DNA of 64,000 bases from JABDQA01 sp963824415 (GCA_963824415.1 CAWGPM010000015.1:124001-188000); one strand, 5' to 3'; shown: positions 16,001 to 26,558, counted from the stretch's first letter. Program-made: numbers and translations. The notes: generated by a model not told the origin, from the letters alone.

Positions 16001-18520
16001 CTACATCATATTTTCCGGGTCGATATCGATGATCACCCGCCCTTCCCGGCTGCTGCCAAAATGAAATACCAGATGTTCGGCCAGGTCGTGCAAGGTTGCC
16101 AGGTGGCTGCCCTTCACCAGAATCTGCCAGCGGTAATGGTCGCGCAGCTTTTCCAGCGGGGCAGGGGCAGGGCCGAGAATGTTGATCGAAGCTGAATGAT
16201 CATGCCGGCTGCACCAGCCCCTGGCATCATCAGCTATCCTGGTCGACAGCTGCCTGGCCAGCCGCTCTTCTCTGTGTTCAACCAGAACGAAAACCAATCT
16301 GCTGAAAGGTGGAAATCCCGGGCCTTCACGGATGGCTATTTCTTTATTCACCAGCGCATCGTAACGATGTTCCGCGGCCAACCCGATGGCGTAATGTTCA
16401 GGCTGCATGGTCTGCACGATTACCCGACCATTGTCGCTTCCCCGCCCTGCCCTGCCGGTCACCTGGGCAATAAGCTGGTAGGTTTTTTCGGCTGCGCGAA
16501 AATCGGGAAACCCCAGACCGCTGTCCGCCAGTACGATGCCGACCAGGGTCACCCCGGGAAAGTGCAGACCCTTGGCGATAATCTGGGTGCCGACCAGTAC
16601 ATCGATTTCCCGGTTGCTGACTCCCTGGAGAACAGACAGAAAGTGTTTTCTATCAGCGGCGACGTCTGAGTCGAGCCTTGCGATACGGGCTTCGGGCAGC
16701 AAATTTCGAACCTGCTCCTCTACCCGTTCAGTACCGAAGCCGATCGGCTGCAGATTCTCCGATCGACAGGCTCTGCAGAACGTTTTCTCGCCAACCTGGT
16801 AACCGCAATAATGACAGAGCAGGGTGCGGGACCGTTTATGCAGGTTCATACACACCCGGCAGTGACGGCATTCAAGCATTGTCCCGCAGTCCTGGCAGAT
16901 CATCGAGGTGGAAAACCCGCGCCGGTTGAGCAGCAAAATGGCCTGTTCCTTCCTGCTCAAGGTCTCCTGCAGCGCCTGCTCCAGCAACGGATGAAACAGT
17001 GAGCCTTTGCGCATCTCTGCCCGGCCCTTTTTAATATCGACCAGCGCCACAACGGGCAGCTGCCGGTCCCCGATGCGCTGATTCATGCTGAGCAGCCGAT
17101 ATTTGCCCGAGCGCGCGTGAAAAAACGAGGTGATCGAAGGAGTTGCAGACCCAAGTATCGCGACGCTGTTATTGAGCTTGGCTCTGACCAGGGCCAGATC
17201 CCTGCCGTTATAGCGCAGGTGGTCGTCCTGTTTGTAACTGCCCTCGTGTTCTTCGTCGACGATGATCAACCCGGGCTTAACCAACGGTGCAAAAACCGCG
17301 GAACGGGCGCCGATGACAATCTTTGCCTCGCCGCTGAGAATGCGCCACCACTCGTCGTAGCGCTCGCCCTGGCTCAAGCCGGAGTGAAGAAGCGCCACCG
17401 TTTCTTCAAAGCGTGAGACAAAATGCGCTTCCACCTGGGTTGCCAGGGCGATTTCAGGGACCAGCACCAGCACGCTGCCACCGGTGGCAAGAACTTTTTC
17501 AGCAGCCCTGAGATATACTTCGGTCTTGCCGCTGCCGGTAATGCCATGCAGCAGAAACGCCTGATAAGCGCCGGCGTCCAGCGCCTGATATATTTCCTGC
17601 AATACGGTCTGCTGCTCGTCACTGAGTTTCTCCGGTTCTGGATAGTGAGGCAGCAGATCACCCAACGGGCTTCTGAAAATACGCCTGCTGTGCTGCTCCA
17701 CGAGGCCGGTCTCGATCAGTTGTGGTAATACCGTGGCACCGTATGGATATTTCTGGATAAATTCGCGGCGGGGAACGTCGGGCTGCCCACTTTGCCTGGT
17801 TAGTCTCTGCAGCAGATCGAGGCTTTTGATCTCCGCCTTTTTCAAGTGCTTCCCGGCCAGATCTTCCCAGGCGCCAGGCTCAGGTGCCTCGGCGCTGCCC
17901 GGTACCGGCAGCAGGACCGCTTCTCTTCCCAGTCGGTAGCACACTTCACGTTTAATACCTACCTGGTCCTTTTTGAAAACCGTGCTGATTTCAAGAAACC
18001 CCGCGGCCGCCAATCGTTTTATGTTTTTTGCTGATGGTTTTTCCTGCAGAATTCTGGTGCTTTCAGCAGTGGTAAGTTCATGCTTCTGCTGCAGGGTATC
18101 AAACCAGGGCTCACCGCAGATAGTAGTAAAAACCGCAGCATCGGCCTGAGTGCCTTTTTCGGTCACACGAATGATCTTCTGCACCGCAGCGGTGAGGCCG
18201 CCAGGTAAAGCTGTTTTTATAACCTGGGCCAGCGGGTGGTGATAGTAGTTTGAGACCCAGCGAAAAAATTCCACCAGGTCGGGCGGAAAGAGCGGTAATT
18301 CATCGATGAATCGGCTGATATTCTTGACTTTAAAATCAGGTTCATCCTGCGAATCGATGCCGACCACATAACCGGTCGCCTGCCTGGAACCAAACGGCAC
18401 CAGCACGCGTCGGCCGATATAGCTGGCAGCCGCATCGTCGACCGGAGACTGCCGGCCGCTCAGCCCATAGGTGAATGTCTGCCGCACCGGGGCCGATACG
18501 GCCACCTCCAGCAGGGTCAT
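16001..18520 (-). CDS. priA: Primosomal replication-restart helicase PriA
   Basis: 839 residues, somewhat long for the family. The N-terminal 3'-DNA-binding domain starts VAVSAPVRQTFTYGL. The superfamily-2 helicase core has Walker A HGITGSGKTEVYL, the DEEH box in VDEEHEGSYKQDD and GSATPS. A zinc-binding insert carries eight cysteines in CxxC pairs (CQDCG, CRHCRVC, CHYCG, CRACRS). PriA reloads the replisome at collapsed forks. Its ATG overlaps the galU stop by 4 nt (ATGA). galU is upstream, an unusual partner whose coupling is probably incidental. Confidence 0.96.
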   Translation of the reverse strand: MTLLEVAVSAPVRQTFTYGLSGRQSPVDDAAASYIGRRVLVPFGSRQATGYVVGIDSQDEPDFKVKNISRFIDELPLFPPDLVEFFRWVSNYYHHPLAQVIKTALPGGLTAAVQKIIRVTEKGTQADAAVFTTICGEPWFDTLQQKHELTTAESTRILQEKPSAKNIKRLAAAGFLEISTVFKKDQVGIKREVCYRLGREAVLLPVPGSAEAPEPGAWEDLAGKHLKKAEIKSLDLLQRLTRQSGQPDVPRREFIQKYPYGATVLPQLIETGLVEQHSRRIFRSPLGDLLPHYPEPEKLSDEQQTVLQEIYQALDAGAYQAFLLHGITGSGKTEVYLRAAEKVLATGGSVLVLVPEIALATQVEAHFVSRFEETVALLHSGLSQGERYDEWWRILSGEAKIVIGARSAVFAPLVKPGLIIVDEEHEGSYKQDDHLRYNGRDLALVRAKLNNSVAILGSATPSITSFFHARSGKYRLLSMNQRIGDRQLPVVALVDIKKGRAEMRKGSLFHPLLEQALQETLSRKEQAILLLNRRGFSTSMICQDCGTMLECRHCRVCMNLHKRSRTLLCHYCGYQVGEKTFCRACRSENLQPIGFGTERVEEQVRNLLPEARIARLDSDVAADRKHFLSVLQGVSNREIDVLVGTQIIAKGLHFPGVTLVGIVLADSGLGFPDFRAAEKTYQLIAQVTGRAGRGSDNGRVIVQTMQPEHYAIGLAAEHRYDALVNKEIAIREGPGFPPFSRLVFVLVEHREERLARQLSTRIADDARGWCSRHDHSASINILGPAPAPLEKLRDHYRWQILVKGSHLATLHDLAEHLVFHFGSSREGRVIIDIDPENMM

Positions 18521-19389
18521 AGAGTCTTGCTGATCTCTTGCAGGTGTTTTCTGAATGGTTCACCCAACTCGTCATGTCTGAGCGCATAGGCCAGAATTGC
18601 CTGGAGATAGCCGAACTTATCACCGGCATCGTAGCGGGTACCCTCGAACTCGTAGGCGAACATGTCACGTTTTTTCGACAAGGCGAGCAAGGCATCGGTG
18701 AGCTGAATTTCCCCGCCGTGGCCCGGGGTTGTGCTCCCTAAAATATCAAAAATCTCGGGCATCAGGATATAGCGGCCGATAATGGCCAGATCGGAATCGG
18801 TCGTACCAGGCGCCGGCTTTTCCACCATCCGCGAGACCCGGTGAGTCCGCTCCCGTTCATCGGCGGTTCCTTCCACGATACCATATTGAAAGGTCTGGTC
18901 CGGCTCCACCCGCTGGACTGCAACAATCGACTCCTTGACCTCGCGAAACAGCTCGAGCATCTGCCAGGCACAGGGTACATCGCTGAGCACCAGGTCATCA
19001 CCAAGGCAGACCATGAACGGCTCGTCGCCGACGATGTGCCGGGCGGTCCAGATTGCATGGCCAAGGCCGAGAGGCTTTTTCTGGCGGACTGAGACGATAT
19101 CGATCAGATTCGAAATCATCTCCAGCTCCTTGCCGAGCAGCGTTTTGTTCTTTTCCTTCAATACATGGTCGAGCTCGTAATCGTAGTCGAAGTGATTTTC
19201 GATCGCTGATTTTCCCTCACTGGTGACGAAAATGACCTGCTCGATGCCCGAAGCGACGACCTCTTCGATAATATATTGAATAGTCGGCCGATCGACGATG
19301 GTCAGCATCTCTTTCGGGATCGCTTTGGTTGCCGGTAAAAATCTGGTTCCAAGTCCAGCAACAGGAATTACGGCTTTGCGTACATCCAT
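18517..19389 (-). CDS. galU: UTP-glucose-1-phosphate uridylyltransferase
   Basis: 290 residues, typical. It makes UDP-glucose, the precursor for LPS core, O-antigen, exopolysaccharide and UDP-galactose or glucuronate. The signature PVAGLGTRFLPATKAIPKEM with its nucleotide-binding loop is at residues 9-28, followed by IEQVIFVTSEGK and FMVCLGDDLV. The close relatives RfbA and GlmU lack this exact set. A CAGGAG ribosome-binding site lies nine bases before the ATG. It is cotranscribed with priA and divergent from hrpA. Confidence 0.95.
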   Translation of the reverse strand: MDVRKAVIPVAGLGTRFLPATKAIPKEMLTIVDRPTIQYIIEEVVASGIEQVIFVTSEGKSAIENHFDYDYELDHVLKEKNKTLLGKELEMISNLIDIVSVRQKKPLGLGHAIWTARHIVGDEPFMVCLGDDLVLSDVPCAWQMLELFREVKESIVAVQRVEPDQTFQYGIVEGTADERERTHRVSRMVEKPAPGTTDSDLAIIGRYILMPEIFDILGSTTPGHGGEIQLTDALLALSKKRDMFAYEFEGTRYDAGDKFGYLQAILAYALRHDELGEPFRKHLQEISKTL

Positions 19390-19497
19390 CGTTTATCTCC
19401 TGGATTTAAAATGACACAAACAAATTTTCTGTGGTATACATAGCTCTTCCATAATACTGCAGAATTACCACAACTCGCTGCCCCAGCCAACGTTTTC

Positions 19498-22400
19498 ATG
19501 TTTTTTTACCCTCCTTCCCTGCCGATAACCAGCCACGTCCCGGAACTCCGTGAGCTGATCGCTCAAAACCAGGTTGTGGTCATCGCCGGCGAGACCGGTT
19601 CAGGAAAAACAACCCAACTGCCCAAGGTCTGCCTGGAACTGTTTTTCAAATCGGGAGGCTTGATCGGTTGCACCCAGCCTCGGCGGATCGCCGCCACTTC
19701 GGTGGCGGATCGGGTTGCCGAAGAACTCGGCGCCAATGGCGCACTGGTTGGCTCGAAAATACGCTTCAACGACCGCACCACCCCAGATACCCGGATCAAA
19801 TTCATGACTGACGGTGTTCTCCTGGCCGAAACCCGTAATGATCCGCTGCTGAAAAAATACGACGTGATCATCGTCGATGAGGCCCATGAACGCAACCTCA
19901 ATATCGATTTTCTGCTCGGCTACCTGCACGATCTGATAAAAAAACGTCCTGAACTCAAGTTGCTTATCACTTCGGCCACCATCGACACCGATGCCTTTTC
20001 CAGTCATTTCGGCAACTGCCCGGTACTCAACATCGAAGGCCGGAATTATCCGGTCGAGATTATCTATTATCCCGCCGATGAAGAGCAGGAGGAGCTTTCC
20101 TATCTCGAGCACCTGGTCGAGGTCACTGCAGAGATCTGCTCGACAAGGCCGCCGGCCGATATCCTGATATTTCTGCCTACAGAAAAGGACATCAGAACCT
20201 GCTGCGAGATCCTATCAGGCAGAATTCCAACCCACCTCATCCTGCCGCTGTTCGGTCGACTCCAGGCCCATGATCAGAAGAAGATATTCAGCCAACAGAA
20301 CAGAGCCAAAATCGTCGTCGCCACCAACGTGGCGGAAACCTCTGTGACGGTTCCCGGTATACGCTACGTGGTCGATTCCGGCCTGGCCCGCATCGGCACT
20401 TATCACACCCGCTCGCGGACTATGCGGCTGCCCATTACCCGGGTATCCCAGGCCAGCTGCAATCAGCGTGCGGGCCGCAGCGGCCGTATCGGACCCGGTA
20501 CCTGCTACCGTCTCTATAGTGAGGACGATTATAATGACCGGCCACCGTTTACGATCCCTGAAATTCAGCGTTCCAATCTCGCCGAGGTCATCCTGCAGAT
20601 GGTTGCACTCAAGCTCGGCAGCCCCTATGAATTTAATTTTCTCGATCCACCCAAAAAATCGGCAATCAACGACGGCTTCAAGACGCTCCAGGAACTTGGC
20701 GCGATAACTTCTAAAAACAGTCTCACCGATTACGGTCGCACCATGTCGCGGTTGCCGATCGATCCGGTGATTGCCCGCATTATCATCGAAGCGGGTAAGA
20801 ATGAATGTCTGAGCGAGATTGTCATTATTGCAGCGGCGCTGGCTATCCAGGATCCGCGGATACGGCCGGCGGACAAAGAGCAGGCTGCCGACCAGGCACA
20901 CAGCAGGTTTGCTGCACCCAACTCTGATTTTCTGGCGCTGCTCAATATCTGGAACGGTTATCACGAAACCGCAGAGCGTTTTTCCTGGTCCTCCCTAAAA
21001 AAATATTGTTTAGCGCATTATCTTTCCTTTCAGCGGATGCGCGAGTGGCTCGATCTGCATGAACAACTGAGCCGGCTTCTGAAAAAGCACAAATCGTTTA
21101 CCTTCAAACGCCAGGCTGCTTCCTACGAAGCAATCCACCGCTCATTGCTGGTCGGTCTTTTCAGACACAGTGCGCGGAAAAAGCAGGGCAGCCTCTACCA
21201 GGGACTCGGTAACCGGGAACTGCACATATTTCCAGGAAGTTATCAGCATCGTACCAAGGCGGCCTGGATCTTTGCCGGCTCGTTTATCGAGACCTCCCAG
21301 CTTTTCGCGCTCAGTGTGGCAGCCATCGAGCCTGATTGGCTTGAACAGTGCGCGCGTCCCTTCTGCACGTATTCATGGGCTAATGTTCGCTATCACAAGA
21401 AAAACGGGCAGGTTGTCGCTGATGAAACGGTATCCCTGCAAGGCCTGATTATCATTTCCGGCCGGAGGGTCAATTTCCCCAAACAGCATCAAAAAAACAT
21501 TTCCATCGCCCGGGAGGTCTTTATTCAACAGGCCCTGGTCGAACAGCAGTTGAGCGGGCGCTTTGACTTTTTCCAGGACAATCTCAAACTGCTGGCCACC
21601 TGGCAGGCCAGTGAGGATAAACTGCGCCGCAAGGGCATCGTCATCGATGATGCGGGGCTGTTCACCTTTTACGATGACAGGCTTCCCCCGCAGGTCTGCG
21701 ACCGCACCTCGCTGGTCAAATATCTCAAACAGTGTGGAGACAAGGCGCTGCGCATGAATCAGGAAGATATCGTGCTGCGCAGACCGGCGGACAAGGAACT
21801 CATAGATTTTCCGCCTTTTCTGCCTGAAACCTCCGAGCGTGTTCCGCTTCATTATAGTTTTACACCCGGTGCGCCGCACGACGGCGTCACCGCAGTGATT
21901 CCGGAGCATATGGTGGAAACGATTAACCCGGATCTTTTCGACTGGCTGGTTCCCGGACTGCTTGCTGAAAAAACCACCCTGCTCTTCAAAGGCCTGCCCA
22001 AGCGGCTGCGTAAAAGGATCATCCCCCTCAACGACAGCGTGGCCAGGGTGCTCGACTCAATTGAGCTCTACAGGGGAAACTACTATCTGCAGCTTTCATC
22101 TGCGCTTTTAAAACTGTTTAAAGTTCAGGTCCATCCAGGCGACTGGCCGCGGGAGCTTCCGCTCCATCTGCGCATGCATTTTCAAATTATCGATGCCTCA
22201 AACAAGATATTGATGGAAGGCGATGAATTTTCCCCATTGCTGAGCAGTCTGAGATCTGCAACGGTACAAGGGCAGCCACCAGCGCTTAAGCAAAAAGACC
22301 AGATTCTGATCGAACAATTGCAACAAAAAGTGTTTACCAAATGGGACTTTGACGATTATCCGAAACGGCTGCCGGTTTACCTTGAAAACGGCCGCCTTGG

Positions 22401-23256
22401 CGGATATCTCCATGGTGCGCTTGAGCCTGCCCCCGACCAGCAGGCAGTCAAACTCAGCTATTACAGGACAAAAGCTGAAGCGGAGACAATCGGATATACC
22501 GGACTCAGATACCTTATCCGGCTGCACTTCAAAGCAACGTTCAAAGAGCTTGCCAAGCACTGCCGCATCTCTCTGTCCGGCCCATCTGCGCTCTGGCTCC
22601 ATGCGCTGCTGGGAAATAAGACCAAGGCCTGCGAATCAATTCTTGACTATATGCTTAGCTCCCTGGTCGAGGCAGGCTGCGGCGGCTCAGGCCCCACTGC
22701 TGTTCTGATCGATAGAGAACAGTTCGAAACATTGCTTGAGAAAATATCGGGGGAAAATCTCTATTGCCAAGGTACGGCCATTATCGATCGGATCCTCGAA
22801 CTGCTGCGTTTGCGCAACGAAGTCTTCGAACTGATTCGTAAATATGAAGCACTTACGCGCCGGAGTCCTGGAGGCGACCGTGAGCTTTTCGAGGACCTCG
22901 ACAACCACCTTGCCTGGTGCCTTCCTGCTGATTTTCTAAAAAGATTTTCGCCGGATGAGCTGGATGACCGTAAACGGTATCTGAAAAGTCTGGCTATTCG
23001 CTGCGAACGGGCCTACCATAACCCGGGTAAGGATCTCGACAAACGCAGCCGGCTCGCCGTTCATCTGAGCAATATCAGGCAGCGGGCGGCAAAAGCTGAA
23101 GCTATGAACGAGCAGTGCCGCGACTTGTTTCTGAGCTATTGCCGGCTGGTGGATGAACTGCGGGTCTCGCTGTTTTCCCCGGAAATAAAGACCGCCATTG
23201 CTGTTTCTGAGAAAAAAGCTGCTCAAGCCTGGAAAACCTTTATCCAGATCTGCTAG
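19498..23256 (+). CDS. hrpA: ATP-dependent RNA helicase HrpA
   Basis: 1252 residues. DEAH-box helicase with Walker A AGETGSGKTTQLPKVCLEL near residue 31, DEAHERN, SATIDTDAF, TNVAETSVTVPGIRYVVDSG and QRAGRSGRIGPG. After the helicase core come the HA2 and OB-fold regions and the long C-terminal DUF3418 part typical of bacterial HrpA. E. coli HrpA rescues stalled ribosomes and acts in fimbrial mRNA processing. This protein starts only about 30 residues before Walker A, shorter than the E. coli N-terminus. The frame is open back to a stop at 19441-19443 but offers no other ATG, GTG or TTG, and there is no ribosome-binding site. HrpA is mainly known from Gamma- and Betaproteobacteria. Confidence 0.95.
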   Translation: MFFYPPSLPITSHVPELRELIAQNQVVVIAGETGSGKTTQLPKVCLELFFKSGGLIGCTQPRRIAATSVADRVAEELGANGALVGSKIRFNDRTTPDTRIKFMTDGVLLAETRNDPLLKKYDVIIVDEAHERNLNIDFLLGYLHDLIKKRPELKLLITSATIDTDAFSSHFGNCPVLNIEGRNYPVEIIYYPADEEQEELSYLEHLVEVTAEICSTRPPADILIFLPTEKDIRTCCEILSGRIPTHLILPLFGRLQAHDQKKIFSQQNRAKIVVATNVAETSVTVPGIRYVVDSGLARIGTYHTRSRTMRLPITRVSQASCNQRAGRSGRIGPGTCYRLYSEDDYNDRPPFTIPEIQRSNLAEVILQMVALKLGSPYEFNFLDPPKKSAINDGFKTLQELGAITSKNSLTDYGRTMSRLPIDPVIARIIIEAGKNECLSEIVIIAAALAIQDPRIRPADKEQAADQAHSRFAAPNSDFLALLNIWNGYHETAERFSWSSLKKYCLAHYLSFQRMREWLDLHEQLSRLLKKHKSFTFKRQAASYEAIHRSLLVGLFRHSARKKQGSLYQGLGNRELHIFPGSYQHRTKAAWIFAGSFIETSQLFALSVAAIEPDWLEQCARPFCTYSWANVRYHKKNGQVVADETVSLQGLIIISGRRVNFPKQHQKNISIAREVFIQQALVEQQLSGRFDFFQDNLKLLATWQASEDKLRRKGIVIDDAGLFTFYDDRLPPQVCDRTSLVKYLKQCGDKALRMNQEDIVLRRPADKELIDFPPFLPETSERVPLHYSFTPGAPHDGVTAVIPEHMVETINPDLFDWLVPGLLAEKTTLLFKGLPKRLRKRIIPLNDSVARVLDSIELYRGNYYLQLSSALLKLFKVQVHPGDWPRELPLHLRMHFQIIDASNKILMEGDEFSPLLSSLRSATVQGQPPALKQKDQILIEQLQQKVFTKWDFDDYPKRLPVYLENGRLGGYLHGALEPAPDQQAVKLSYYRTKAEAETIGYTGLRYLIRLHFKATFKELAKHCRISLSGPSALWLHALLGNKTKACESILDYMLSSLVEAGCGGSGPTAVLIDREQFETLLEKISGENLYCQGTAIIDRILELLRLRNEVFELIRKYEALTRRSPGGDRELFEDLDNHLAWCLPADFLKRFSPDELDDRKRYLKSLAIRCERAYHNPGKDLDKRSRLAVHLSNIRQRAAKAEAMNEQCRDLFLSYCRLVDELRVSLFSPEIKTAIAVSEKKAAQAWKTFIQIC

Positions 23257-23363
23257 ATGGCGACAGCCTGGCAGTATTGTTGCGCTGTTTATCGTTAATG
23301 GGCCGGGCGGCTGCGCGGGACAATAGCCAGCGCTATCGGTGGCAAGGGGCCACCTTTAAGGCC

Positions 23364-25727
23364 TCAGGTTTCTGGCCTTGTGCCGTCATCCAGCAGTCTG
23401 ATGTCTTTGCCGAATACCGACTCTCTGAAGAAATCTATTAATTGTTCCCGCCGGGAGCGCATTTTTTTCTGTTCCGGAATCAGCCCGGTGGGCTGGACCC
23501 GAAGAATGGACATCTTATACTCGATATGCCCGGCGAACCGATTATCGAGGTACCAGGCGTAGAGCAGCCCCATTAAGAGGCCCGGCGGCGTGAATCCCTC
23601 CTGGCCGTTCACGGCCCGGGTGAAATGCACCGGACTCTGCTCGACCATTCTGGCCAGTATGAGAAAATCACGCAGTTCCCGATCGCTGAAATAACAGGAC
23701 CGCGTGGCGCTGTCTTTCAGATAAAGATGATAGACACTGCCGATATTCACCCCACTACAATTCAGCGGCTTGATCACCTTCTGTGAAGCATAATCACCGA
23801 GCAACGCCTGACCGATCGCAATCAGTATTGCAACCTCGAGCATTTTCCTGCTGCCAAACCGGTCTTCTCTGATCTTGATCAGCCGATCGGCCGGATCATA
23901 GAATGAAAACACATTGTCCCAGCGCTGATCTCGGCGCCACTCCTGTTGGCTGATGCAGGTGATCCCATCAATCAGGTCGAGATGGGCAACCGGAATATCC
24001 TGGTGCGTCCAGAGTATGTCAATCAACTGATCGCGCAATTCGCTTGTCTTAAATGTATCAGAATCACAGAGATTAAAATCGAGTGTAATCTCATGAAGCC
24101 GTTTGGCGATAACGCGATATTTGACCGCCGGAATGGTGATCAGCCGGGCCCGCTTGCTGATACCTCCAGCCTCGCCCAGCACACTCCTGCTCGAGCGGCG
24201 GCCCAATCCCTGCGAGGTCATCGACCTGCTCAGGTAAAGGGTCTTCACGGTTCTGGCAACCACGCCCGGATCATGCTGAATAACACCACGCTCGAGCATC
24301 GCCGATTTTGAAAAGAAGCCGCACTCGATCGGCTCGAACCCCTGGCTGGTGATCAGTGTGCGGTCAACATAGATCGGCACCTTGCCTTCCACTGCGTAGT
24401 TCTGGATCACCGAGGCCGGAACGTTGTGCATCGCAATACAGAGGACCTGAGTAAACAATCCATCGACCCCTCCAGGCAGATTGCGCTGATACGCCCTGAG
24501 CATGTCTGAAACCAGGAATTTTCTATCAAGATCATTGATTGACTTGTCGGTCTCGCCTTCTTGCACCCAGAGATTGGAGATCAGCAGCTTCAGCGCCCCG
24601 GTGTTTGCCCGGACTGCTTCGGCTATGCCGGGCACCTGCATCACCGGGATGATCGAGCTGTAGAGACTGCCCGGTGCCATGATAATAATGTCGGCTTCCT
24701 CAATCGAGCGTTTGATCCGTTCCGAGAGGTAGGGAACACCACAAAAATCGACCTGTACCCGATCGACCGCGGTGCCCCGCTGCGCCTCACTTGATTTAGC
24801 CTCTCCGGTAACCTGCACGCCATCTGAGTAACGGAAGCGCAACTGAGCCGGAACCACGGTACATGGCATCACGCTGTCGGATGCGGCCCCAAACAGCTCG
24901 GCGCAGGCCGATAGCGAGTCGTAGATTGCTTCTGCCTGTTCAGCTGTTATTTCAGCGTTTTCGTTGTTTATATCGGCGTCGCCTGTTACCCTTCTGATGG
25001 CAAACAAGATCAGCAGATTGCCCAGACATTGGGGACGGCCAAGCGCCTTTCTGCACGGCTCATCGCTGAACAGAAAATCAATCGCTTTGCCGATATAATC
25101 TGCTATCGCGGGGGGCAGTTTGTGCAGATCGAGGCCGCAGTTGTCCAACAGTGCCTGAGCAGAACCCGGGGTTTGATTGAAACGGAAATTGAATAATCGG
25201 GACAAATCATGAACCAGCTTGAGCGACTGCGATGGACTCAGATCGTATTGTTGCTGCAGCAGTTTGATCTGTATAGATGAGAGCAGTACATGGCGGATAT
25301 CGCCAAGCCCGAAAACCGGCAGGTCTTTGAGGAGCTCACCGGTGGAGCCGCCGTCGTCGGTCACGCAGACCACCGCTCTGGTCTGGGGAAACAGTCTTTT
25401 AAGCCCGTCGAACGGACGCATCGGCCAGCTCTTCTGACGGGAATCTCCACCAATGATATTGGACAGGCCGGTTCCTCCGCCGAACACCACCACCCGGATA
25501 TCGTCTACCCGGCTCTCACGCAACTTGCGTCTGAGTTCAGTCAGCAGTCTTGACGAATCCTTATCAACCCCCGGAGGAACATCGTTGAGAACCAGGTCAA
25601 CGAGCTTTTCCTGCATGGACTGATGGGGCAGCAGGTCGAATGCCGAGAGCCGCCGCTGTTGAAGGGCTGCAATTAGATCCCGCTGCGCTTCATCAAAGGA
25701 CGAGTTGGTCATTTGTTCTCCATCCAA
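23364..25727 (-). CDS. Long YvcK/CofD-family protein with unknown C-terminal extension
   Basis: 787 residues, about twice a normal YvcK. A 75-residue N-terminal segment (two helices) precedes the CofD/YvcK core, with VVVFGGGTGLSN (79-90), TDDGGSTGELLKDL (123-136), GDIRHVLLSS and, further on, IIMAPGSLYSSIIPV. These are the nucleotide-binding loops of the UPF0052 family. In B. subtilis YvcK binds UDP-GlcNAc and is needed for growth on gluconeogenic carbon. The last 280 residues or so show no motif I recognise; they contain several Tyr/Leu-rich helices and a basic C-terminus. The gene follows kdsB by 63 nt, which would fit a nucleotide-sugar or envelope link. ATG codons at 25727 and 25712 each have a nearby GGAG-type site. 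Confidence 0.75.
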   Translation of the reverse strand: MDGEQMTNSSFDEAQRDLIAALQQRRLSAFDLLPHQSMQEKLVDLVLNDVPPGVDKDSSRLLTELRRKLRESRVDDIRVVVFGGGTGLSNIIGGDSRQKSWPMRPFDGLKRLFPQTRAVVCVTDDGGSTGELLKDLPVFGLGDIRHVLLSSIQIKLLQQQYDLSPSQSLKLVHDLSRLFNFRFNQTPGSAQALLDNCGLDLHKLPPAIADYIGKAIDFLFSDEPCRKALGRPQCLGNLLILFAIRRVTGDADINNENAEITAEQAEAIYDSLSACAELFGAASDSVMPCTVVPAQLRFRYSDGVQVTGEAKSSEAQRGTAVDRVQVDFCGVPYLSERIKRSIEEADIIIMAPGSLYSSIIPVMQVPGIAEAVRANTGALKLLISNLWVQEGETDKSINDLDRKFLVSDMLRAYQRNLPGGVDGLFTQVLCIAMHNVPASVIQNYAVEGKVPIYVDRTLITSQGFEPIECGFFSKSAMLERGVIQHDPGVVARTVKTLYLSRSMTSQGLGRRSSRSVLGEAGGISKRARLITIPAVKYRVIAKRLHEITLDFNLCDSDTFKTSELRDQLIDILWTHQDIPVAHLDLIDGITCISQQEWRRDQRWDNVFSFYDPADRLIKIREDRFGSRKMLEVAILIAIGQALLGDYASQKVIKPLNCSGVNIGSVYHLYLKDSATRSCYFSDRELRDFLILARMVEQSPVHFTRAVNGQEGFTPPGLLMGLLYAWYLDNRFAGHIEYKMSILRVQPTGLIPEQKKMRSRREQLIDFFRESVFGKDIRLLDDGTRPET

Positions 25728-25790
25728 TTACCTCGGTAAAAGAGCGGGCCATCTAATCGATCAATGGCACCATGCACCGATGCGTATCAC

Positions 25791-26558
25791 CTACATCAGC
25801 TCGTTTTCGGCCGCCAGAAGCCTCTCCACCCTGTGCAGTTCTTCTTTCGTATCGACTTCGACTGAATCGTGAGGCGTCAGCACCACCTTGATCCGGTAAC
25901 CATATTCCAGGGCCCTGAGCTGCTCGAGCTTTTCAAATTTTTCCCATTCGCCTTCAGGCAGGGCCACGAAACTGAGCAGAAAACCCTTGCGATAACCATA
26001 GAAGCCGAGGTGTTTATAGTAAGTCGGGGCTTTTTCATCAGGATTGCGCTGGAACGGTATTGCCGAGCGGGAAAAATAGAGCGCGTTGAAGTCTTTGTCG
26101 AACACCGTTTTGACATGGTTTGGATCGTGGATCTCTTCTTCTCTGACGATCTTGTAGATCAGGGTGGACATCGGCAGCGCCGGGTCATCCAGAAGCGGTC
26201 TGGTTACATCATAAATCACTTCTGCCGGAAACAGCGGCTGGTCCCCCTGAATATTGACCACGATGTCATGCTCCGAAATTCCCAGGGCTTCGGCTGCCTC
26301 GGCTAACCGATCGGTGCCGGATACATGATCCTGTCGGGTCATCACATACTCGCCGCCAAAGGAGTCGACACATGCGCTGATCCGCTCATCATCGGTGGCC
26401 ACAACCACCCTGGAAAGCAGCTTGACGCGGTTGGCACGTTCAACCACGTGTTGTATCATAGGCTTTTCGTTGATCAAGGCAAGCGGTTTACCCGGAAATC
26501 GATTTGATTTATACCTCGCTGGGATAATCGCTATGACCTGCACATCGTTCTTATGCAT
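25791..26558 (-). CDS. kdsB: 3-deoxy-manno-octulosonate cytidylyltransferase
   Basis: 255 residues, normal length. It makes CMP-Kdo, the donor for the first sugar of LPS core. The motifs AIIPARYKSNRFPGKPLALI (residues 11-30), RVVVATDD, QDHVSGTDRLAEA and NIQGDQPLFPAE are those of KdsB. The presence of this gene shows the organism makes Kdo-containing LPS. An AGGAG lies 11 nt before the ATG. It heads a likely operon with the YvcK-like gene. Confidence 0.96.
   Translation of the reverse strand: MHKNDVQVIAIIPARYKSNRFPGKPLALINEKPMIQHVVERANRVKLLSRVVVATDDERISACVDSFGGEYVMTRQDHVSGTDRLAEAAEALGISEHDIVVNIQGDQPLFPAEVIYDVTRPLLDDPALPMSTLIYKIVREEEIHDPNHVKTVFDKDFNALYFSRSAIPFQRNPDEKAPTYYKHLGFYGYRKGFLLSFVALPEGEWEKFEKLEQLRALEYGYRIKVVLTPHDSVEVDTKEELHRVERLLAAENELM

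Noticed and set aside
23338..23354. GGTGGC/GCCACC hairpin with three T between hrpA and the YvcK-like gene
   Set aside because: Six-bp stem and only TTT; too weak to call a terminator.
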